Under the pieces are notes generated by a model. It had not been told where the DNA came from and made no database searches. It worked only from the letters and a program-made list of their open reading frames with translations. From Deltaproteobacteria bacterium (lineage in GTDB: Bacteria; Desulfobacterota; Desulfobulbia; Desulfobulbales; BM004), in assembly GCA_019313095.1 (NCBI GenBank), contig JAFDBU010000148.1:1-11349 (forward strand): 11,349 bases of DNA, in the 5' to 3' direction. Shown piece after piece: positions 6,135-11,349 of this stretch. Both the position numbers and the translations under genes were made by a program. Each line of letters opens with the position of its first letter. Position 1 is the stretch's first letter.

Positions 6135-7925
6135 TTACTTTTTCTGCAGCTTCCTGTTCTTTTCTTCCACCTGCCTGGCCATTTCCTCTTTAAAATTTTC
6201 CAGTCTGACGGCAATATCCTTATCCTGAAGGGCCAGTATCCTGGCAGCAAATACCGCTCCATTTTTAGCTCCGGCCTTGCCGATACCCATGGTTGCAACC
6301 GGTACGCCCGGAGGCATCTGTACTGTCGAGAGCAGCGCATCAAGTCCGTTCAGAGAGGAACTGTCAAGCGGCACCCCAATAACCGGAATATTGGTGTGCG
6401 CTGCCAAAACTCCTGCCAGATGGGCCGCCATGCCCGCCCCGGCAATGATGATCTGTAAACCCCTGGCCTGGGCCTCGCGGGCATAAGCGGTTGCCGCCTC
6501 AGGTGTCCGGTGTGCCGAGCTGACGGACACTTCGTATGAAATTTCCATGGAATGCAAAAAGTCCGCTGCCGCCTGCATAACCGGCAAATCAGAATCACTG
6601 CCCATGACAATACCGATCCGGGCTCTGCCCGTTTTAACTTTTGCCGGCTGTTTTGTATGGCATGCCGCCTTTGCACCAATGTCCGTGCGGTAAAAGCTTC
6701 CGGGCCAATTAATCATGGCAACTGATTCATAGGCTTTACTGATTGCTTCATCCAGATCATTTCCGATGGCGGTTACCCCCAAAACCCGACCGCCGGCTGT
6801 CACAATCTTTTTGTTTTTCAGGGCCGTACCGGCATGAAACACAACTACCGAATCCTGTTTTTCAACCTTATTGAGGCCGGAAATCACCTTACCTTTTTTA
6901 TAGGATCCAGGATACCCCCCCGAAGACATAACCACACAAACTGTCGGACGTGGATCTATGTCAAGCCTGATCTTGTTCAGGCGCCCGTCCAATACCGCTT
7001 CGACAATATCAACAAGGTCTGTTTTTAAACGCAAGAGAAGTGGCTGGGCTTCAGGGTCACCAAAGCGGCAGTTGAACTCAACAACCCTGGCTTTGCCGTT
7101 TTTAATCATCAAACCGGCATACAGCACCCCCTTGTATGACCTGCCCTCTTTGGCCATTCCTTTAACGGTCGGAATCATTATCTTGTTCATTATCTGCTTT
7201 TCCAGGGCCGGGGTGACAACCGGAGCCGGTGAATAGGCTCCCATGCCTCCGGTGTTCGGGCCCTTGTCGCCGTCAAATATGGGCTTGTGATCTTGGGATG
7301 TAGGCAGCGGCAGAACCGTTTTGCCGTCGGTAAAGGCCAGAAAAGAAGCTTCTTCCCCGGACATGAAATCCTCTACAACAACCCTGTTGCCGGCTTCGCC
7401 GAACACTTTATCCTTCATTATTATATTAATGGCATCCATGGCTTCCTGCTCTGTCTGTGCTACAATAACACCTTTGCCGGCTGCCAGGCCGTCAGCTTTG
7501 ATGACCACCGGGGCACCTTTACGCTTAACATAAGCAAATGCCCTCTCGCGTTTACGGAAAACAGCAAACCCGGCTGTCGGGATATCATGGTCCTGCATGA
7601 ATTTCTTGGTGAACACCTTGCTGCCTTCAAGGACAGCTGCCTTTTGCGATGGACCGAATATACGCAACCCCTGCTTTTCAAAGGCGTCAACTACTCCCAA
7701 GGTCAACGAGGATTCAGGTCCTACGAGGGTAAGATCTATCTTTTCTTTTCGAGCAAAATTAACAAGCCCCTTGATATCAGTGGCACTGATGGCAACACAC
7801 TCGGCCATCTTTCCTATACCTGCATTTCCAGGGGCACAGTATATCTTTTTTACCCGCGGACTCTGATCCAGCTTCCATACCAAAGAATGCTCCCTGCCTC
7901 CGGAACCGATAACCAGCACTTTCAT
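6135..7925 (-). CDS. purD/purE: Bifunctional PurD-PurE fusion: GAR synthetase + N5-CAIR mutase
   Basis: One 596-residue reading frame carrying two de novo purine enzymes. Residues 1-421 are a complete PurD (phosphoribosylamine-glycine ligase, ATP-grasp): GSGGREHS (7-14), [15 protein letters not shown] (141-155), [20 protein letters not shown] (210-229), [13 protein letters not shown] (282-294) and the usual C-terminal [10 protein letters not shown] (411-420). A short linker (about 422-435) leads to a complete Pur[14 protein letters not shown] (436-448), SSAHRTPE (469-476, catalytic-type H472), [12 protein letters not shown] (495-506), [19 protein letters not shown] and [12 protein letters not shown]. 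The AAHL form fits class I PurE, which works with PurK (not in the window). I checked the junction base by base: it is in frame, with no ATG, GTG or TTG between residues 413 and 440. Start 7925 has AAGGAG (7935-7940) 9 nt upstream. Heads the tsaC-DUF309 operon. Confidence 0.95.
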   Translation of the reverse strand: MKVLVIGSGGREHSLVWKLDQSPRVKKIYCAPGNAGIGKMAECVAISATDIKGLVNFARKEKIDLTLVGPESSLTLGVVDAFEKQGLRIFGPSQKAAVLEGSKVFTKKFMQDHDIPTAGFAVFRKRERAFAYVKRKGAPVVIKADGLAAGKGVIVAQTEQEAMDAINIIMKDKVFGEAGNRVVVEDFMSGEEASFLAFTDGKTVLPLPTSQDHKPIFDGDKGPNTGGMGAYSPAPVVTPALEKQIMNKIMIPTVKGMAKEGRSYKGVLYAGLMIKNGKARVVEFNCRFGDPEAQPLLLRLKTDLVDIVEAVLDGRLNKIRLDIDPRPTVCVVMSSGGYPGSYKKGKVISGLNKVEKQDSVVVFHAGTALKNKKIVTAGGRVLGVTAIGNDLDEAISKAYESVAMINWPGSFYRTDIGAKAACHTKQPAKVKTGRARIGIVMGSDSDLPVMQAAADFLHSMEISYEVSVSSAHRTPEAATAYAREAQARGLQIIIAGAGMAAHLAGVLAAHTNIPVIGVPLDSSSLNGLDALLSTVQMPPGVPVATMGIGKAGAKNGAVFAARILALQDKDIAVRLENFKEEMARQVEEKNRKLQKK

Positions 7926-8105
7926 AATCTAAATCTCCTTTCAAATCTTTTCATTCAGCATCACCTGACAAAATGAATTCTTCTTCTATATTTTCCTAAT
8001 TTACAAACTTTTTGGACATAATTAAAAACTGACGACCCAAATTGGTATTGGGATATTTTAAATACCACAATGTGACATAACCATTTTTGTTCACAAATAG
8101 AAACA

Positions 8106-8114
8106 TGGTATAAT
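8106..8114 (+). promoter_or_regulatory. Candidate extended -10 promoter, plus strand
   Basis: TGGTATAAT matches the extended -10 form TG-n-TATAAT exactly. The -35 match is poor (TTGTTC at 8087-8092, 16-nt spacer), which extended -10 promoters tolerate. It would start transcription near 8121, giving the TetR gene a long leader. In AT-rich DNA this could be chance. Confidence 0.35.
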
Positions 8115-8225
8115 TTTGAACCGGGAAAGTTTTACCAGAGTCACCCTACCTGTCTACTCCGATTTTTGTCAAGATATAGTGAACACTCAATCAGTTATAA
8201 ATATTTTAAATATACAATTTTTGTC

Positions 8226-8254
8226 TTGACATCCATTAGTTAAGTTTCTATCAT
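8226..8254 (+). promoter_or_regulatory. Sigma-70 promoter for the TetR-family gene
   Basis: TTGACA (8226-8231), a 17-nt spacer and TATCAT (8249-8254): a perfect -35, optimal spacing and a 5/6 -10. Expected start of transcription is near 8261, 77 nt before the regulator's ATG. The upstream AT-rich run (8196-8219) could act as an UP element. Confidence 0.75.
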
Positions 8255-8265
8255 AGTGCCGCTAA

Positions 8266-8281
8266 ATGAATAAGCATTCAT
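8266..8281 (+). promoter_or_regulatory. Palindromic operator candidate for the TetR regulator
   Basis: ATGAAT-AAGC-ATTCAT is a 6+6 bp inverted repeat beginning 11 nt after the -10 element, at or just after the expected transcription start. This is the place where TetR-family repressors commonly bind their own promoter. The TGAAT/ATTCA half-sites resemble the arms of the operator known for Bacillus FadR (TGAATGA...TCATTCA), but the spacing between arms is shorter here. Autoregulation is inferred. Confidence 0.55.
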
Positions 8282-8337
8282 CGCTGAATTATATTTTTGA
8301 CCCACTGCAAACAATCTGTTTCATGCTGTAATTATTA

Positions 8338-8922
8338 ATGAAAAATTCTGACAAACACGAAAAAATAATTCGCGCCGCCGTTAAAGTTTTTGCCAAAAAA
8401 GGCTTTTTCAGCGCCAGAATTTCTGATATCGCCAAAGCAGCCAAAGTGGCTGACGGCACAATTTATCTCTATTTCAACAACAAGTTTGACATCCTCATCT
8501 CAGTATTTGATGAAGAAATAGGCAAATTTATTGCCCAGACCAAAAAACTTGTTGACCAGGAAGAAAATCCTCAAAGAAAAATTGAGGTATTCGCCCTCAA
8601 GCATCTTGCAATGGCCAAAGAAAACAAAAGCCTTGCCGAAATAATCCAGATGGAACTGCGTCAGAGTCACAAACTGATCAAAGAATATCGTAAAACAATC
8701 TTCAGTGAATATGTTGACATCATTTCATCCATCATACGTCAGGGCCAGACAAAAGGTATTTTCCGTAAAGATGTTAAACCCGGCATTGCCAAAAGGGCTT
8801 TTTTCGGCGCTCTGGATGAAATGACCAGGCTCTGGGTACTTTCACCCAAACCTCCTTACGATATTGAAGATACCGCTAAACAGATCAGCAATATTTTTCT
8901 GCAGGGCATTAATGCCGTCTGA
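8338..8922 (+). CDS. TetR/AcrR-family transcriptional regulator, FadR (YsiA)-like
   Basis: A 194-residue DNA-binding repressor. Residues 5-52 form the TetR helix-turn-helix: IIRAAVKVFAKKGF (10-23), ISDIAKAAKVADGTIYLYF (28-46), then NNKFDILISVF. The VADGTIYLYFxNKxDILISxF run, the internal ELRQS (106-110) and FFGALDEMTRLWV near the C-terminus closely resemble the Bacillus subtilis FadR type, whose members respond to long-chain acyl-CoA and repress fatty-acid degradation. From memory the length also matches (194). No fatty-acid genes are in this window, so targets would lie elsewhere. The ATG at 8338 has no obvious ribosome-binding site; an AT-rich leader with a two-codon ATG-CTG-TAA just upstream precedes it, suggesting weak translation. 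Lysine-rich and more AT-rich than its neighbours. Convergent with greA (59 nt, no clear terminator). Confidence 0.9.
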   Translation: MKNSDKHEKIIRAAVKVFAKKGFFSARISDIAKAAKVADGTIYLYFNNKFDILISVFDEEIGKFIAQTKKLVDQEENPQRKIEVFALKHLAMAKENKSLAEIIQMELRQSHKLIKEYRKTIFSEYVDIISSIIRQGQTKGIFRKDVKPGIAKRAFFGALDEMTRLWVLSPKPPYDIEDTAKQISNIFLQGINAV

Positions 8923-8981
8923 ATTCCGTTTCCAGCAGGCATAGCACCGTAACATATCCGGAAATAGGCAATACCATGAGC

Positions 8982-9467
8982 CTAGTCATTTTCAGGTGCT
9001 GCGATACTGATAATTTCAAACTCTCTCATACCGCCCGGGGTGACGACCTTTACCTCATCACCCACCACTTTTCCTAAAATCGCTCTTCCCAGAGGCGATT
9101 GTATTGAAATAATCCCCTCATTGACATCGGATTCCTCAGGGCCTAGAAGTTGGTAAGTCACTTCAATATCCTCATCCAGATCCAGCATAGTGACAACAGT
9201 CCCAAATACAGCCCTGCTGCAGTTGACTTCAGTACAGTCAATCACTTCAGCGCGGCTCAATTTATCTTTCAACTCCAGGATCCGGCCTTCGACATGACCC
9301 TGTCGTTCTTTGGCAGCATGATATTCAGCATTCTCGCGCAAATCTCCGTGTTCACGTGCAACTTCAATGGCCCGGATCACATCATGACGTTCCCTCCGCT
9401 CAAGATGTTCCAGCTCTTTTCTTAGTTTATTAAAGCCCATCCTTGAGATGGGCATTCTTTCAATCAT
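8982..9467 (-). CDS. greA: Transcription elongation factor GreA
   Basis: Rescues backtracked RNA polymerase by stimulating cleavage of the transcript 3' end. The 161 residues match the family (about 158). The N-terminal coiled coil opens with PISRMGFNKLRKELEHLERR (6-25). The tip GDLRENAEYHAAKERQ (41-56) holds the catalytic acidic pair D42 and E45. The C-terminal FKBP-like domain (about 83-158) shows ISIQSPLGRAILGKVVGDEV (120-139). ATG 9467 is preceded by GGGGGA (9474-9479 on this strand) with 6 nt spacing; the in-frame ATG at codon 5 is less likely. The gene starts 25 nt after the stop of the TPR/beta-barrel gene on the same strand, so read-through transcription is probable. Stop codon is TAG. 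Confidence 0.97.
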   Translation of the reverse strand: MIERMPISRMGFNKLRKELEHLERRERHDVIRAIEVAREHGDLRENAEYHAAKERQGHVEGRILELKDKLSRAEVIDCTEVNCSRAVFGTVVTMLDLDEDIEVTYQLLGPEESDVNEGIISIQSPLGRAILGKVVGDEVKVVTPGGMREFEIISIAAPEND

Positions 9468-9492
9468 AGTGACTTCCCCCGTTAACCCTTTG

Positions 9493-11349
9493 TTAAAATC
9501 TGTACATTACTGATAAAAATATTTCTTCACCTTGGTATACATCCAGATCGAGATATCCATAGGATGCACTTATGATATAGTTCTCGGCTATTTCAAAATT
9601 AAAGCTCCCTTTTAACTCGTGCAGATCATTATCTTCAGAATCATACCCCAGGGAATACTCTATGATATAATAACTGGGGACCCCCCTTGCAAGGGCATCA
9701 TTTGACAGCTGATGCTTAAAATTAAAGGTAAATCGGGTAATCCAGTAGTTTATGGGACACCAGTATGGATGATCATTCTCTGCAAAACCGTCAGATGTTG
9801 GCGTCCCTGGTTTATATCCCTCACGGGTATCATAGAAATCATAATTATAGCTTATATTCATAGAAGTCGGTTCAGGTATTAATATATATGAGGCCCAGAA
9901 TGCATAATTATTCGTCCAGTTGCTGTCGGAATAATCCATGAAATTAAAATGGCCGCCAAGCAGAAGACTGGGAAAGAGATCAAACAAAAACTCTACCTTG
10001 TAGTCTTTCCTGGTAATATTTCTTTTGAGGCTGGCAACTGTATCAGTGACAACATCCTGTTTTACTGAAAAAACAGCCCTCATTTCATCAGCGATCTTCC
10101 CGGTCACAGAGCCGTCCAAAAGAAAGGTATCGTTATAACCGTTTTCCGGTTTCTCTATTCCTGTTTTAAGGGACAGGCCCACGGTTTGTGACAGTTTCAA
10201 GTTATAGGTTACCATCGCGCGCCAACTGTTCAGGTCTTGAAAGTCCTGTGTTGACTCATAATTAATACGGGCAATATCAACATTCCATTGCTGGTTGGTA
10301 TTGTGGTAATAATTCAAGCCGCCTGCAAGCGTTTCCTGTCGAACGGCAGTGTACCCCTCCCAGCCGTCTTCATCTTGAATCCTGTAGGCCAGATGGAACT
10401 GAGGCCGCCGCTTCAGGTTATTCCTCTGGAGGGCTTCGGGCAGTCCAGGAAAACTTGCATTCTGAGCCTCAAGTGCTCTGTAGACGGTTGCCTCATCTGC
10501 CAACCGGTCAAGCTTGCTGTACAGGCCGGCCAGATCGTACAGCAAAAAATCATTGCTGCCAAATTCTTCTATGTAGTTCTCAAGTTTGTTTGCCGCATGA
10601 TAATACTCCCGGCGCATGACTGAACGTTTTACAGACAACTCTTTGTTGAGTTTTTCCTGCCAGCGATATTGGGCGTAATATTCTGCAGCTATTGAATTGA
10701 CAGCCTGAGCATCCTCTGAAAAATCGACCGCCTGTCTGGGCGACATAATGACGTCAGAGACAGTAAGAGATGACTCTCCTGAAAAAACGACCTTATCCCA
10801 CCAGGTGCTTTTTGTCGGTGCCTGTTCCACCTCCAGTGCCAATTCCTGAATTTTCCTCTCCAACATGTCCCCAACCGAGGGGGTAATCGCTGATTCAAAC
10901 AGCTCGACAGAATCTTTCCAGCGATTCATTTCCCAGAGAACACGGGCCTGAAGCAGGATAATATCTTTGCGCTCCTGATTTTCGGAAAGCAACATATCAA
11001 CAGCATCAAGCGCCTCCTGAAAATTTCCCGTTTTTGCCAGGAGTTCCGCTTTTATTGACAGGAACCAGGTGTTCTCAGGATAGGTGCGCAGGAATTGCTC
11101 AAGCATCTCGAGAGTTGATGAATATTCTCCCTGATCAATGCGGGCTGCAACAAGCAGATGTTTTGCTGCCAGTGATTCATTCCCATAAACAACAGCTTTT
11201 GCAACTGTTTCAACCTGCCGGACAGTATTTCTGTACTTGCCATATAATTTTGCCAGCATAAGCTGCCTGCCAAAATCTCCAGATGCAAACGCATCTGCCT
11301 CTTTTGACACATCCTCAGCCCTGACAATTTCTCCCCGGTTCCGGTAAAG
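9493..11349 (-). CDS. TPR and beta-barrel outer membrane protein, 5' end beyond right edge
   Basis: At least 618 codons are open to the window edge. GTG 11310 is the first possible start, but the frame stays open upstream (LYRNRGEIVRAED), so the true start is probably outside. Numbered from that GTG: TPR-like helical repeats at about 44-160 (LLVAARIDQGEYSSTLEMLE, then AELLAKTGNFQEALDAVDML, then ARVLWEMNRWKDSVELFESA), a linker with WWDKVVFSG, more helical repeat-like sequence at 232-290, and from about 303 to 605 alternating, aromatic-rich strands ending SVMYRF. A terminal phenylalanine after amphipathic strands is the outer-membrane beta-barrel insertion signal. The layout recalls TPR-porins for exopolysaccharide export (PgaA/BcsC style), but I see no motif that proves that, and no polysaccharide genes are visible. 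Function unassigned. Confidence 0.8.
   Translation of the reverse strand, partial: LYRNRGEIVRAEDVSKEADAFASGDFGRQLMLAKLYGKYRNTVRQVETVAKAVVYGNESLAAKHLLVAARIDQGEYSSTLEMLEQFLRTYPENTWFLSIKAELLAKTGNFQEALDAVDMLLSENQERKDIILLQARVLWEMNRWKDSVELFESAITPSVGDMLERKIQELALEVEQAPTKSTWWDKVVFSGESSLTVSDVIMSPRQAVDFSEDAQAVNSIAAEYYAQYRWQEKLNKELSVKRSVMRREYYHAANKLENYIEEFGSNDFLLYDLAGLYSKLDRLADEATVYRALEAQNASFPGLPEALQRNNLKRRPQFHLAYRIQDEDGWEGYTAVRQETLAGGLNYYHNTNQQWNVDIARINYESTQDFQDLNSWRAMVTYNLKLSQTVGLSLKTGIEKPENGYNDTFLLDGSVTGKIADEMRAVFSVKQDVVTDTVASLKRNITRKDYKVEFLFDLFPSLLLGGHFNFMDYSDSNWTNNYAFWASYILIPEPTSMNISYNYDFYDTREGYKPGTPTSDGFAENDHPYWCPINYWITRFTFNFKHQLSNDALARGVPSYYIIEYSLGYDSEDNDLHELKGSFNFEIAENYIISASYGYLDLDVYQGEEIFLSVMYRF

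Larger units (their letters stand above)
7926..8337. other. AT-rich divergent intergenic region between purDE and the TetR gene
   Basis: A 412-nt gap with no credible coding sequence. From the purDE side it holds the purDE ribosome-binding site, a 7-bp inverted repeat TGGTATT/AATACCA (8043-8049 and 8061-8067, 11-nt loop), a TGTGA...TCACA pair 15 nt apart (8071-8095), an extended -10 motif (8106-8114), a less AT-rich patch of unknown origin (about 8118-8161), and the regulator's promoter and operator (8226-8281). I could not find a convincing purDE promoter on the minus strand; the best TTGACA (8167-8172) has only a poor -10 at acceptable spacing. I do not recognise a riboswitch. Confidence 0.6.

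Noticed and set aside
7287..7976. A 229-codon plus-strand open frame overlapping the PurD part of the fusion
   Set aside because: It lies antisense to strongly conserved PurD coding sequence, has no recognisable domain or start signal, and is explained by codon bias of the real gene.
8071..8095. TGTGA...TCACA as a CRP/FNR or Rex site
   Set aside because: The half-sites are 15 nt apart, whereas these regulators need 6 or so; no better-aligned copy is present.
8118..8172. Possible purine riboswitch or insertion-sequence remnant in the less AT-rich patch
   Set aside because: A few words (TATAAT, TTTTACC, GTCTAC) recall a purine aptamer, but the order and pairing do not fit and the strand is wrong for purDE. 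No terminal repeats or transposase fragments were seen.
8162..8225. Nine-base direct repeat ATTTTTGTC at 8162-8170 and 8217-8225
   Set aside because: Short, only two copies, in AT-rich DNA; expected by chance.

Overview
The window reads as an ordinary chromosomal segment of a Gram-negative bacterium. It has an outer-membrane beta-barrel protein, an RND efflux pump with its periplasmic adaptor, and c-type cytochrome assembly proteins. Moderate GC, the cytochrome-assembly genes, a FadR-like TetR regulator and the purD-purE-tsaC neighbourhood suggest an anaerobic Desulfobacterota-type organism (Desulfobulbales or a relative). That placement is an impression from gene content, not a demonstrated taxonomy. 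I saw no rRNA, tRNA, CRISPR array, intact insertion sequence or phage gene.

Layout, left to right. (1) 1-4176, minus strand: four co-directional genes, transcribed right to left. They are a CcmF/CcsA-type heme-handling membrane protein (3133-4176), a small polytopic membrane protein that may be its partner (2434-3057), an RND-pump membrane fusion protein (1217-2353), and an RND pump permease whose GTG start overlaps the adaptor's stop and which runs off the left edge (1-1220). (2) 4252-4871, plus strand: two small membrane proteins, a zinc-binding B-box-like protein and a DUF2892 protein. (3) 4925-7925, minus strand: a tightly packed operon of a fused PurD-PurE purine enzyme, the tRNA t6A enzyme TsaC and a DUF309 protein, with 0-1 nt between genes. 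(4) 7926-8337: a 412-nt AT-rich intergenic region holding a near-consensus sigma-70 promoter and a palindrome placed as an operator. (5) 8338-8922, plus strand: the FadR-like TetR regulator. (6) 8982-11349, minus strand: greA, preceded 25 nt upstream by a large TPR/beta-barrel outer membrane protein whose 5' end lies outside the window.

How the parts work together. The left block appears to combine cytochrome c assembly with export. The centre couples purine synthesis and translation fidelity in one transcript. The regulator carries what look like its own promoter and autoregulatory operator. The most unusual gene is the PurD-PurE fusion, which is continuous in frame with no plausible internal start for a separate, complete PurE. 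The next most unusual is the cytochrome-assembly pair, where the WWD signature has lost its usual glutamate and the N-terminal protein ends at a TAG followed by a 13-codon in-frame tail. I did not find a clearly new multi-gene system.
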